From an uncultured Bacillota bacterium (GTDB lineage: Bacteria; Bacillota_I; Bacilli_A; Izemoplasmatales; UBA1188), in NCBI GenBank assembly GCA_937907585.1, contig CALCVH010000161.1, positions 1 through 29,628 on the forward strand: a DNA stretch of 29,628 nt, written 5' to 3'. Below the pieces are notes generated by a model, which worked only from the letters and a program-made list of their open reading frames with translations, was not told where the DNA came from and searched no databases. Made by a program: the position numbers and the translations under genes. The stretch's first letter is position 1, and each line of letters begins with the position of its first letter. Positions 9,001 through 17,967 of this stretch are shown here, piece by piece.

Positions 9001-11556
9001 GTTTCTTACAGTACCTACTAGCCAGTTAGCGACAATAGAAGCTCTGTCTGATGATTTAGCGCCTATAATATTTAAATTCTCGATTACTGCACCTTTAGCG
9101 ACATATCCAAATATTGAACGATCTCTATCAGTTGCTACATATTTTGTATTATGTACAGATACAAAGTTAGAAATAGTATGACCTCTACCATTAAACTCAC
9201 CTGTAAACGCTATGCCTGCACTATTATTAGAGTTCCATGATGAGAATGCTACGATTTCAGCGCCTTCAAAGTCAAGGTCAGCGCCTAATACATATTTTCT
9301 AGATAATGTTTCTTTATCAGTACCAATCGCTAAGAATTCTTCTTTAGTTGTGATTACATAAGTTAAATCTACAGATACTGGAACTGTTGTTAAAAGTTTG
9401 CCTTCAACATAAACTTCAACTGCAGTTTCACCATTATTTACAGCTCTTAACTTTGAGTCTTCAACTTTAGCAATATTATCATTTTGAGATTTAATTTCAT
9501 ATTCACCAGTAAATGGATTGCCGTCTTTAGTTAATGTAATACCTAAATCTTGTAAGAAATCTTCTTCTTTAGATTCTTTATCAAATAGAGTAAATTCATA
9601 TTTTTCTGGAGTTACAACATTAACTGGAACTTCAATAACAGTGAATTTAACTTCTACAGATTTATTAACATAGTTAGATTTGAATACAACTGTGAATTCT
9701 GTAGATGGTTCTACTGATCCGCTTACAGCTACTGTATTACCAGTTAAAGATACACCTTCAACTGCTTCTTTTAAGCTTACAGAATATGAATATTTTGAAA
9801 CAATATCAACAATTTCATATGTTCTATCAGGATAGATAGTATGCTCACTTTCTGTAACACTTAATTCAAATAAATCTTCGCTTAATGAGCCAAGATGTGG
9901 ATAGAATTCTGATAATGTCCACATATCTTTGTTTTCAAATTTAGCGATTTCATTATTTAGTTGTTCAACAGTTTGAACAAGCATTGAATTTTCTGTTTTG
10001 CCACCATCAGCCTGTGTTGGAGAAGTAGTTGGAGTTGTGCTTTCAAATAAACCTACTTCCGCAATAGCGAAACAGTTTTCAACTACGCCTGAAGCATAGT
10101 TACGTCCTGCGATTGCGCCAGTACATGATTTTTCTACTACGTTATTTGAGAAATGTAATACTACAACAGTATCTTTAATCTTTCCATAGTTCTTAGAACA
10201 TACACCACCCATTGGGTTATTCATATCTGTAGTATTTAAATCGTTGTTGTATTTAATTGTAGCTTCAACATAACAATTTTCAATTAAACCATAGTTCGCA
10301 GTTGCGATTGCGCCAGATATTCTTCCATTAATTTCTACATTAATGAAGTTCATATTCTTAATAACGCCATTATATCCTAACCAACCAATAACTGATGAGT
10401 TACCTTCATTAGTGCTATTGTTATATCCTGTCTTGTAGTTTAATAATGAATGTCCTTGACCATCAATTATACCTTGGAACGCTGAATCACCATTAACATA
10501 TCCTGCAGAATAAGCGAATAAAGTATTTAGACATACTTCATTAGAAAAATCTAAATCGTTTAATAGTTTAAAATATCCTTCTGTACTTTCACCAATTGTG
10601 TAGAATTCTTCAATAGTTGTGATTCCCTTATAAGAAACAAGTTCATGAGATACTTTTTCATTAGTTGCTTTATTGACTACAGAAACAGTTACTTTTCCAG
10701 ATTTAGTTAATGTAATCTTAGTTTCATCTATAGTATATGCAGGATTTTCTTCAACTTCTAATCCTGATGGATCATCTACTCCATTCTTTTTAAGAACAGC
10801 GTTAAGTTCGATTTCATCACCAACAAAATATTCAGTTTTTTCTAGTTCTGGGAAGATGATTTCATAACTATCTGTAACAACTACAATCAAAGTAGCTTCT
10901 AAATCTTTTTCTGTACCTTTAACTAAGATAGATGTAGTACCAGATTTAACTGCAGTTACTAAACCAGTATCAGAAACTGTCGCAACTTGAGGGTCTTCTG
11001 ATTCATATGTAAGTGTAGGCATTTCCCCACTTGTTACATATGCAGAGATTTGATGTGTTCCACCAACTGTAAGTTTAGCTTCATCATAATCAAGTAGTAA
11101 GAACACTTCAGAAACATTAACTAATATTCTTAGTTCAGCTCCTTTAGCTTCTAAAACGATATATGTTGAGCCAACTTCTTTCGCTTCTACTAAGCCTGAT
11201 GAAGTCACTGTCGCAACTGAATCATTTAAGCTTGAATAAGCGATTGTTTCATTTACAATTTCTCCATTAAGCATAACTTTAGCTTCAATCTGTTCAGTTT
11301 GTCCTTCTTCAAGATTGATTGATGTTTGTTCTGCTTCAATAGTGTACACTTTTTCTACTTCAGTAGTTGTACCTTGGTCTGTTGTAGAATCCTTGATTGT
11401 ACTAGATCCTTTCTCGGTAGTTGAACTATCGAGGGTTGTAGTTTCGCCTGAATCTTTTGTTGTTGCTTGAGATTCAGTCTTTTTCTGACAACCTACAACA
11501 GCTAGAGAGATAGTAAATAAAAAGATAATGACTAAAATGTTTACGGTTCTTTTCAT
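6022..11556 (-). CDS. Giant lipoprotein with Ig-like (Big_2) and repeated GLUG/beta-helix modules
   Basis: An 1844-residue surface lipoprotein. The signal peptide ends in AVVGC with lipidated C23, followed by a Thr/Ser-rich linker (to about residue 70). Two Big_2 Ig-like domains follow (about 72-235), then four modules of roughly 220 residues containing GLUG-type repeats (phrases such as GIIDGQGHSL, NYGLIENCYVEA, NPMGGVCSKNYG), near residues 332-555, 753-985, 1180-1403 and 1599-1844, separated by Ig-like linkers. The modules alternate: 1 resembles 3 and 2 resembles 4. No catalytic motif is recognised; a glycan-binding or scaffold role beside the transporter is inferred. I chose the ATG at 11556, which has AGGAGA seven bases upstream; a longer frame begins at 11589 and would overlap the preceding gene. 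No wall anchor is visible. Confidence 0.85.
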   Translation of the reverse strand: MKRTVNILVIIFLFTISLAVVGCQKKTESQATTKDSGETTTLDSSTTEKGSSTIKDSTTDQGTTTEVEKVYTIEAEQTSINLEEGQTEQIEAKVMLNGEIVNETIAYSSLNDSVATVTSSGLVEAKEVGSTYIVLEAKGAELRILVNVSEVFLLLDYDEAKLTVGGTHQISAYVTSGEMPTLTYESEDPQVATVSDTGLVTAVKSGTTSILVKGTEKDLEATLIVVVTDSYEIIFPELEKTEYFVGDEIELNAVLKKNGVDDPSGLEVEENPAYTIDETKITLTKSGKVTVSVVNKATNEKVSHELVSYKGITTIEEFYTIGESTEGYFKLLNDLDFSNEVCLNTLFAYSAGYVNGDSAFQGIIDGQGHSLLNYKTGYNNSTNEGNSSVIGWLGYNGVIKNMNFINVEINGRISGAIATANYGLIENCYVEATIKYNNDLNTTDMNNPMGGVCSKNYGKIKDTVVVLHFSNNVVEKSCTGAIAGRNYASGVVENCFAIAEVGLFESTTPTTSPTQADGGKTENSMLVQTVEQLNNEIAKFENKDMWTLSEFYPHLGSLSEDLFELSVTESEHTIYPDRTYEIVDIVSKYSYSVSLKEAVEGVSLTGNTVAVSGSVEPSTEFTVVFKSNYVNKSVEVKFTVIEVPVNVVTPEKYEFTLFDKESKEEDFLQDLGITLTKDGNPFTGEYEIKSQNDNIAKVEDSKLRAVNNGETAVEVYVEGKLLTTVPVSVDLTYVITTKEEFLAIGTDKETLSRKYVLGADLDFEGAEIVAFSSWNSNNSAGIAFTGEFNGRGHTISNFVSVHNTKYVATDRDRSIFGYVAKGAVIENLNIIGAKSSDRASIVANWLVGTVRNIYCEMTVTKNSGANVNNNNPSSTMIAKLVGGTIENCVVVATVEEEALVEYQGNIRLGAVVGSTEGGTMTNVYVVLNNKTTKELPAIGILKKEATQTNVKLLSTLEELYAEEGIDLFDSEYWCFDKVNKTLPHVKGFVDEVTIEKAEENVYAGIGGKLTAQSKYGLTFFIKEAVEGVTVNADGTVEVLNTVAENTKFTVVVRSIYDAALSKEIEITVQVLTVNTTSVDSLSFDFIKGESEESEYTKAHNVQVTFENGTPYTGNYEVVSTNEDVAKVVGDNIVAVGDGTASINILVEGAVVRSFDVTSTMYLPIKTAEEFKALVSNNELMAKKYKLMNDIDFGGERVNTIAHYSAGYTGAAKGFNGIFDGQGYSLMNMVPSYNGATSGNCSVFGTIASTGVVRNTNFIGILLDNRISGAVSTMNYGLIENCFVDATFTWKATTDQNNPMGGVCSKNYGTLKDCLTIVTITADSSVNIGAIYGRQLDKATTTNCHSIATVAVGESATPTNSGNKVDAGTTTDSSVVSTYAELSAFVSSFNLKDMWVVKENSIPHLKGLTITVPSSIEVGQLFIGMGGTAKVTANTPFVFTLASEVEGVSVTKDGVVSIVDTVAANTEFTLVATSLYDSTIKVEKACVAENLEVNVSSVDSLSFDFIKDYSEESEYTKAHNVEVTLENGDPYTGTVTIESSNEDVAKVVGDNVVAVGDGTATISVKVGGATLKEFTVTSVMYNKVSTKEEFLAIATDATTMSKKYKLVADIDFEGAQIKTFSSYASNSKGLSFKGVFDGNNHFLKNFDVVAPTNYASSDLALFGYMSAGSAIRNLNVTGAIIHDRGAVLANWVEGTIENCFVEFTYTNTTVNTVANQNNPFGGIAAKIENNGLVQNNVVIAHYAADLSTQEKYFGGACVSKLDKTTAHVKNTLVVKTYAGINNVGSLANGVTLEANTTNLNSFTTLSSAMESDLTYLTGFTFTTETVEEDAYNVIKHNGVEVYRVK
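7004..7032. repeat. 29-bp direct repeat, copy 1
   Basis: Identical to 8261-8289, inside the surface lipoprotein gene. The offset is 1257 bp, or 419 codons, so exchange between copies keeps the reading frame. Similarity continues imperfectly on both sides through the Ig-like linkers. Confidence 0.9.
7634..7671. repeat. 38-bp direct repeat, copy 1
   Basis: Identical over 38 bases to 10184-10221. It encodes the conserved NPMGGVCSKNYG part of modules 3 and 1 of the surface lipoprotein. The offset is 2550 bp, or 850 codons, in frame. Confidence 0.9.
8261..8289. repeat. 29-bp direct repeat, copy 2
   Basis: Second copy of the 29-bp perfect repeat at 7004-7032, in the Ig-like linker before module 3 of the surface lipoprotein. 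Confidence 0.9.
10184..10221. repeat. 38-bp direct repeat, copy 2
   Basis: Second copy of the 38-bp perfect repeat at 7634-7671, in module 1 of the surface lipoprotein. Confidence 0.9.
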
Positions 11557-11578
11557 TTTTTTTCTCCTAAAAATTTTA

Positions 11579-13540
11579 TTATTTGTCATTTAATTTCTTT
11601 CTTAATTCTGAAACAAAATAGTTTATAGTTCTATCTACGTTTGTAGATACCGCAAGTTCTCTCCAAACGTTAATTTGATGTTTTGAACAATATTTTTCAA
11701 AATCATCAATCATAGTTTTTGCTTCATTGTAATTTAGTTCATCAAAATAGAATTTTAAATATAGATATCTTACTGTTAAATATTCTTTTTCTATACGCAT
11801 TTTTAGTTTGTCGTATAATTGATAATCAGTAGTTTTATATTTTTCGATAGAATCAAACATTTCTAGGAATAAATTATTGAATTTATCAACTAGATCTCTA
11901 GTAAAGTGCTTCGTATCAATGAATGATGTAGATCTAGAACCAGAGTTGTAATAATGAATGTTTTCTTCTTTTTCCCATATAGCGTATGTTATTCTAAATA
12001 GTTTATAGTATTCATAATAAGCATCAGCCGCATCTTTATAATATTGATAAATAAAATCTTTAGCGAGTTCTTCAGGGTTCTGGTTTCTATCCCACATTAA
12101 CTTCGCTTCAACATAAGATTTTACTTCTTCCATTCCACCAGCTTCAGTTTCCTTATTACCTTGGTGATATACGAAGCTAGTACCAATACTATCAAGAATT
12201 TCATAGTTTTGAACTAGTGTTGAAAAATTGTTAAATGGAATAAAGTATTCAGCGAAGATCTTATTATAAATCCATGTATAAATCTGTCCTTTTGCGACAA
12301 CGTTCCAGTCATCAAACAAACTTCTTATATCACTATTACATTCATCATAATAGTTATGAGAATTACATGCGTAGATAGGAGCGATTAAAACTCTAACGTT
12401 CTTTCTAGGATAAACGCTCTCATCTAGCGCTTGATGGTTTTCATCAACTGGAGCTTCTTGGCTTCTTTGATAAGCGAATACTGAGAAATAAAACTCTCTA
12501 TCAGGTTCATTCTCTTTTAAATAATTTTCCGCTGCTTCAGCAACTCTATTCACAAACCTGATAGTAGCGCCAGATACTTTATATTTTCTAGCTTCTTCCT
12601 GACAAGCTGCACAATTACAGAATGAGTTTGTATCTTCTTGACCTAAACTCATGTAGTTACAGTCTGGATTATCTTTAATCATTTCTATAACTACTCTTGT
12701 GAATTCAGCTTCCATCTCTTTATTTGATAAACACAATTGTTTTTTATCGCTTGCATACCAATCAGGATGATCGTTATAATAAGTCTCCATTGGAAGGATT
12801 TTATAATAAGAGTGGCTCCATGTAATCCAACCTTCACTATAAAATTCCTGTCTCATTCTATTTCTAAATGTATCATCAGTAGTATATGAGAATAAGCCAA
12901 CAGAACGTCTTTCAAATGTAGGAACCTCAGTAACGTTATATTCTTTTAAATTCATATTAACCACGTTATGATCTATTACATATTCATCAGCTGCGTAGTT
13001 ATTGAAATTAAATTGTCTTTCTAGAAATTCATACATCGCATACATTGCGCCTCTTGTTCTGTATCCGTTCATGATGATATTGTTTCCATAAGTATTTAAT
13101 TTAATACCATCAAGACCTAGTTCTTCTAACGTATATGAAAGTCCTAACTCATTAGATAATAATGTATTACCTATTGATAAATATTTAGATTTTTCACCTA
13201 AATCATTTACTTCACTATCTGTAACAACTTCAAGTTTTATTCCAGTTGATTCATTAAAGAAATATTGAAGTTCATGATAGGCAATCATAATATATTTATC
13301 TTCTTTTTCATTTTCTGAAATTAGAATCTTATAATCGGTTGTCCCATTTTTTACAAGCATTGTTTCTATTTCAGGATCTTCTGTTTGAGTTACAGTAGGT
13401 ATATATGTATCTATGGTTTCGCTTGGACTATTAATGGTAGTATTCGAATCGTTTGTTGTGTTATTTTCTTTTGTTTTTCTACATCCACTAACAAGTAGAA
13501 TAGAACATATTATTAATAATAGAATTGTTAATCTCTTCAT
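11579..13540 (-). CDS. DUF4838-family lipoprotein, probable hexosaminidase (GH163-like)
   Basis: A 653-residue lipoprotein with lipobox LVSGC (C20) and a Thr/Asn/Ser linker. Residues about 60-165 resemble the small N-terminal domain that precedes many hexosaminidase-type barrels (YLSIGNTLL, GYRTRGAMYAMYEFLE). From about residue 200 to 520 the sequence matches DUF4838: HPDWYASDKKQLCLSN, then LGQEDTNSFCNCAAC with E302, D303 and the C308/C310/C313 cluster. As I recall, DUF4838 enzymes were placed in CAZy GH163, acting on beta-linked GlcNAc of N-glycans. E302 or D303 is a candidate catalytic residue. It would act on the outer face of the membrane and cut glycan before uptake. The start has GGAGG four bases upstream, and the gene follows its upstream neighbour by 8 bases. 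Family likely, activity inferred. Confidence 0.75.
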   Translation of the reverse strand: MKRLTILLLIICSILLVSGCRKTKENNTTNDSNTTINSPSETIDTYIPTVTQTEDPEIETMLVKNGTTDYKILISENEKEDKYIMIAYHELQYFFNESTGIKLEVVTDSEVNDLGEKSKYLSIGNTLLSNELGLSYTLEELGLDGIKLNTYGNNIIMNGYRTRGAMYAMYEFLERQFNFNNYAADEYVIDHNVVNMNLKEYNVTEVPTFERRSVGLFSYTTDDTFRNRMRQEFYSEGWITWSHSYYKILPMETYYNDHPDWYASDKKQLCLSNKEMEAEFTRVVIEMIKDNPDCNYMSLGQEDTNSFCNCAACQEEARKYKVSGATIRFVNRVAEAAENYLKENEPDREFYFSVFAYQRSQEAPVDENHQALDESVYPRKNVRVLIAPIYACNSHNYYDECNSDIRSLFDDWNVVAKGQIYTWIYNKIFAEYFIPFNNFSTLVQNYEILDSIGTSFVYHQGNKETEAGGMEEVKSYVEAKLMWDRNQNPEELAKDFIYQYYKDAADAYYEYYKLFRITYAIWEKEENIHYYNSGSRSTSFIDTKHFTRDLVDKFNNLFLEMFDSIEKYKTTDYQLYDKLKMRIEKEYLTVRYLYLKFYFDELNYNEAKTMIDDFEKYCSKHQINVWRELAVSTNVDRTINYFVSELRKKLNDK

Positions 13541-13548
13541 ATTTCCTC

Positions 13549-16500
13549 CTATCCTACATAAACTTCTTTTTCTACCATCGTATAGCTGTTATATGAATCT
13601 TGAGCGTAGTAGAAAATAGTATATAATCCTGATAGTTTAAATGTGTAATTATTGTCTATTACTCTTAATTCTCCTTCAGGAGTTAAAACCATAATATAGA
13701 GTTTTAAATCTGTATCGTTATTATCTGTAACTGTTGCGGTTGGAAGTTCTACAGTTTGATTTAATTTATAAGCGGAATTAATTGTTCCATTAAGTTCAAT
13801 AACTGGAGGAATTCTATCTTTAACATTTACGATATACGAAATTGGTCTTGTTCTATTATTGTGGTCTTTAGCGGTATAAGTAATAGTGTATTTACCATAT
13901 TTAACAGGTACAAATAAATAATCTTCATCAATAGCGCCATCATATAAAGTTTCACCACTATAAATGATAGTTAGTGTAACGTATGCGTTTGGATCAATAC
14001 CATCCGCTGCGAAAGCTTTTGGAATTCTAACTTGTTCATTTATTTCATATGCTAATCTAATACCTCCATCGATATAGATTAGTGGGTTGGTTCTATCTTT
14101 ATTGTCGTTAGATAATGATTGGTTCGCGATTAGTTGTACCAATATTCTTGATGGTCCTTCTACTTCTTCAAAAACAAGCTTAACTTTTATCTTTTCTGAA
14201 GAAAAGCCTTTGAAATCGTCTCCATTAGCGTATTTTCTAATCTTTCCAACGCTTAAACTAGTGTTACCGTCAATGATTGAATAATTGTTTCTATTGTATC
14301 TGATATTAAATCCTTGTGCTGTACTTCCATAGAAATCAGATGATATCTTGTATCCGCTTTCACCATTAATTAACGCTTGTGAAGTGGAAGATGAACCAGC
14401 ACCTTTAATAATTGTTAATTCAACGGATTCATTTTCATTTTTTGAATCTGTAAATATAATTTTTAATCTGCCAAAATTATTGTTTTCTTTATCAACTGTG
14501 AATGTGAACTGTAGTCCTGATGCGATCAAACTATTTATATATTCAATAGACGCATTAGATGTTTCTGTTCCATAATATATTCCATTATCAACAGCTTCTG
14601 TACTAGATATAGATTCTTGATAGAATAGTTTAGATAAATCAAAATTGTTTCCTGTTTTGATAGATACAACTTTTGTATTTACTTCTTTAATAGTCTCATG
14701 TCCATTAGATGATGCGATATACCTAATTACAATATCTTTATCGCTATCAAATGAAGGAGTATATAAAGAATTATCTAATACAATCTTATTTCCGTTTTCA
14801 ATTACTTCAAATCTATATTCTGGTTCAATCGGATTTATAGAACTATAATCTAGAGCCTTAAATGAATTTGATAGATTGTATTCAGAACCACTAATCAATA
14901 TCTTGAGTGGAGAGAATTCTGTAACTATAGGATTTTGGCTCAACTCTGATTTAATATTGAATGAAATAGTTTTTGTTTGTCCTAAATAATCCACTAGAGA
15001 ATATTGAACTTTATAAGTTCCGGTTTTTAATACTAGATACTTGTTCTCTGTTAATTCTATTTCTTCATTATCTGGATCAATTAGTTTTATAGTCTTAGTA
15101 ATGTTCCCAGAACCACCTGAGGCATTAGATTTAGGAATATATAGATATTCACCAACATATATACTTCCAACTAAATCATTATCTAATGTTAGATTTAATG
15201 GATCTAAGCTATTTACTATATCGACTACTATCGATGAAGTTGATGAATTATTTGCGCCATCAACCGCAGAATATTCAATTGTATATTTTCTTGCGTCATT
15301 TGGTATAAATTTACCATCAACTAATTCAACTTCTTCTTGTGAAGGTTGATTGTAGTCTCTAAATACTTTAAATGTATATCCGAGTTTTCCATCAACCCTG
15401 TCATATACTTTAGCGTTAAAGACATTATATTCTTTATCTACTAATCCTTTAGGAAGATCGTTAATGTTATATTCCTTAGTATCAACTTGAATCATTGGAG
15501 CTTCCATATCTTCAATCCATTCTGATTCAAATGAGACACCATTAATTGATCTAATTAAGAATGAAGATGATTGTTTTTGAAGATATTCTGTAGATACTGA
15601 TAAATATACTTCTCCTGTTGTAAATCCACTCCATAGTGATTCTTCTGAAAAGTAATCTGGACTATCAAAATCTGCGACGCAGTTACCATAAGCGTAGCCA
15701 GCTCTTTTAATATTAGCTACGTATAGTGCGTTTTCTTGATAATCATAGAATAAGTTTAATGTTTCTGTTCCAAGTAAACTTTCACCAGTCATAGAATAGT
15801 TGATTGGACAACCAGTATTATATGCGTTTAAGACTTTACCCATTTCTATACCAGATAAAATCTGATTTTCTCCACCAGCTTTAACATATGCGAACTGATT
15901 TCCCCAGCTTCCTTTAAATACAGTAATATCTAAATATTTATTTTCATCATAAATATCAGTTAGTCTGATTCTGTATTGCCATGCATCGAGTTCTCCTACT
16001 TTTGATGGTAAAGTTATTAATTGAATTAGTGAATCGTTTTTAGTGTTATGTGATAAATCAATAATGTTATTGTATCTCATCATTGAACTATTCTTTGTAG
16101 ATGTTACTACAACACCATTTATTGTTTTTTGGAAAGATCCTTTTGTACTACCGAAATATGATTCAACACCACTTTCACATTCAAATAGTCCGTCTATACT
16201 ATGTAGAACATTAAAATATTGTTTAAATGTATAAGTTTTAGAATCTAGTCTTGTCATGAAAGTTAAGTTATAGACTCCAATTTGGTCTAACATAATAGAT
16301 CCACCGTTATTTGTAACAGCTTTTCCGTCTGGTCCATATATTACGGTAGTCGCTTTCTTATCGCCAATATAGCCATCAGGAAGAACTAATTCTTTACCAA
16401 ATTGGTAACATTCATTTAACTCTTTACTTAATCTAAATGAAGGATTAGATTCAGAGACTATAAAATTAAATACTCTTGTTTCAAATTCATAATGTGGAAT

Positions 16501-17964
16501 TGAATATACTAATTTATAGTTTCCATCTTCATCTAAAGTTACATCTTCATTTTCGTATAGTATTATGTGGTCATAATTTTTATATATAACATCGTCTTTG
16601 TATAAAGATACTTCTGCGTATTCATCATTTAATAAAGAAGCTGATTTAATTAAAGCTTTATATAGTTTTAAAGAAGATCCTGTTTTAAGATTAGGATTCG
16701 CAGAATAGTTTCTATCTAAATTGTTAAAACCATATGTAACGTATGTTCTTTTATTGATGGTTTCTACTGTTTTTGTATTAGGTAGACCAGCAAAATTTTC
16801 TTCATCATAAGAAGTATATGTGATTATAGAATATCCTTCTCTTTCAGGAATGAAATAACATCCCTTTTGATATACACTATCAGAAATTATCGAACCACTA
16901 TTATCATATATTGGAAGTAACAAACCATTCTTGTCTTCAATATTTACTTTTGTTACAAATTTAGATTCGTCGTTTGTGATTAGGTCAAAACATTTTGGTT
17001 CGTCTAAATAGAATTTATCGTTTACTATTGGCTTAGACTTAATTGAAAACGATGTAGTAGGTCCAGCGCTATTAGTTAAAGTATCGCCATATAAAGATTG
17101 ACCATTAATTGAATAAACTAATACGTTCGCTCTTTCGCCTTCAGTGATTTCATTAAAGGTAATAGATACAGTATAATCATCAAAACTTTCGATTGAATTT
17201 AAGCCGAGACTACCATTATTTAAATCGGCGATTACTCTGTATTCTCCCTTTTCATAATGAGCGTCTATTCCGTAGGTATATGAATAAATTTCAAATGTAT
17301 CATAATTAAAGCCAATTGTTAAAGGTTTAGAATCGCTAGATGTTATCTTTCCACCAGTATAGGCTACGTTTCCGAATGTGGCACCGTGAAGTCTTGTATA
17401 ATACCCTTGGCTATTTTTTGTATTAGTTTGAGTCTCTGTTTTACCATCTCTTTCATAATAATATCCAAATAAATTACCATTGATTTCTACTTTTGCGCTT
17501 GGCGCAACAACATTCCAAGCTTCTCCACCAGAAACTACAACTGAAAATTCTCTTCCTTTAACATCTTTAAATGTTAGTTTCATTTCTCTTAAATCCACTG
17601 ATGGATTCATTTTAATATTGGAAGCGTTATAGTTGATTCCATAATCAGACACTTTTGAATATGGTCTCATTTCTATTTCGAAACTGCCTTTGATTAGATT
17701 TGATAATTCACAACTAGCTCCATTATTCTCACTTGACAACAAGATTCCTCCATCATAATCAAGATCGAAATCTCTATCTACTTCACTTCCATCCTTCTTT
17801 AAGAAAGTATCAGGAAGAACAGAGTTTGGAGTTATTTCCATATTGGAAATATTTTTAAATACATCTTTCCCCGCTACCGCATCAATTCGCTTTGGGTTAG
17901 CAAATAAAAGAGCGAATATAGATATAACAAGCAATAGGGTTATAACTACTGTAAGTTTTTTCAT
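13549..17964 (-). CDS. Secreted multi-domain protein with jelly-roll and Ig-like modules
   Basis: A 1471-residue exported protein. Residues 1-30 are a type I signal peptide (basic start, hydrophobic LLLVISIFALLF core); there is no lipobox. Three beta-rich, lectin-like (concanavalin/laminin-G-like) regions recur near residues 88-295, 618-810 and 1116-1281. They share phrases such as LTFKDVKGREFSV, IRLTDIYDENKYLDITVFKG and LKIIFTDSKNENESVELTIIKG. Between and after them are Ig-like domains ending in patterns such as GKYTITYTAKDHNNRTRPISY. No catalytic signature was found, so glycan binding or presentation to the transporter is the best guess. The C-terminus lacks an LPXTG motif or membrane segment. 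A ribosome site (AAAGGA) precedes the ATG, and the gene starts three bases after the permease stop. Confidence 0.75.
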   Translation of the reverse strand: MKKLTVVITLLLVISIFALLFANPKRIDAVAGKDVFKNISNMEITPNSVLPDTFLKKDGSEVDRDFDLDYDGGILLSSENNGASCELSNLIKGSFEIEMRPYSKVSDYGINYNASNIKMNPSVDLREMKLTFKDVKGREFSVVVSGGEAWNVVAPSAKVEINGNLFGYYYERDGKTETQTNTKNSQGYYTRLHGATFGNVAYTGGKITSSDSKPLTIGFNYDTFEIYSYTYGIDAHYEKGEYRVIADLNNGSLGLNSIESFDDYTVSITFNEITEGERANVLVYSINGQSLYGDTLTNSAGPTTSFSIKSKPIVNDKFYLDEPKCFDLITNDESKFVTKVNIEDKNGLLLPIYDNSGSIISDSVYQKGCYFIPEREGYSIITYTSYDEENFAGLPNTKTVETINKRTYVTYGFNNLDRNYSANPNLKTGSSLKLYKALIKSASLLNDEYAEVSLYKDDVIYKNYDHIILYENEDVTLDEDGNYKLVYSIPHYEFETRVFNFIVSESNPSFRLSKELNECYQFGKELVLPDGYIGDKKATTVIYGPDGKAVTNNGGSIMLDQIGVYNLTFMTRLDSKTYTFKQYFNVLHSIDGLFECESGVESYFGSTKGSFQKTINGVVVTSTKNSSMMRYNNIIDLSHNTKNDSLIQLITLPSKVGELDAWQYRIRLTDIYDENKYLDITVFKGSWGNQFAYVKAGGENQILSGIEMGKVLNAYNTGCPINYSMTGESLLGTETLNLFYDYQENALYVANIKRAGYAYGNCVADFDSPDYFSEESLWSGFTTGEVYLSVSTEYLQKQSSSFLIRSINGVSFESEWIEDMEAPMIQVDTKEYNINDLPKGLVDKEYNVFNAKVYDRVDGKLGYTFKVFRDYNQPSQEEVELVDGKFIPNDARKYTIEYSAVDGANNSSTSSIVVDIVNSLDPLNLTLDNDLVGSIYVGEYLYIPKSNASGGSGNITKTIKLIDPDNEEIELTENKYLVLKTGTYKVQYSLVDYLGQTKTISFNIKSELSQNPIVTEFSPLKILISGSEYNLSNSFKALDYSSINPIEPEYRFEVIENGNKIVLDNSLYTPSFDSDKDIVIRYIASSNGHETIKEVNTKVVSIKTGNNFDLSKLFYQESISSTEAVDNGIYYGTETSNASIEYINSLIASGLQFTFTVDKENNNFGRLKIIFTDSKNENESVELTIIKGAGSSSTSQALINGESGYKISSDFYGSTAQGFNIRYNRNNYSIIDGNTSLSVGKIRKYANGDDFKGFSSEKIKVKLVFEEVEGPSRILVQLIANQSLSNDNKDRTNPLIYIDGGIRLAYEINEQVRIPKAFAADGIDPNAYVTLTIIYSGETLYDGAIDEDYLFVPVKYGKYTITYTAKDHNNRTRPISYIVNVKDRIPPVIELNGTINSAYKLNQTVELPTATVTDNNDTDLKLYIMVLTPEGELRVIDNNYTFKLSGLYTIFYYAQDSYNSYTMVEKEVYVG

Positions 17965-17967
17965 TTT

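Noticed and set aside
6022..11556. Open frames on the plus strand across the surface protein genes
   Set aside because: They are short, lack ribosome sites and mirror the Ser/Thr/Val-rich antisense of the real genes.
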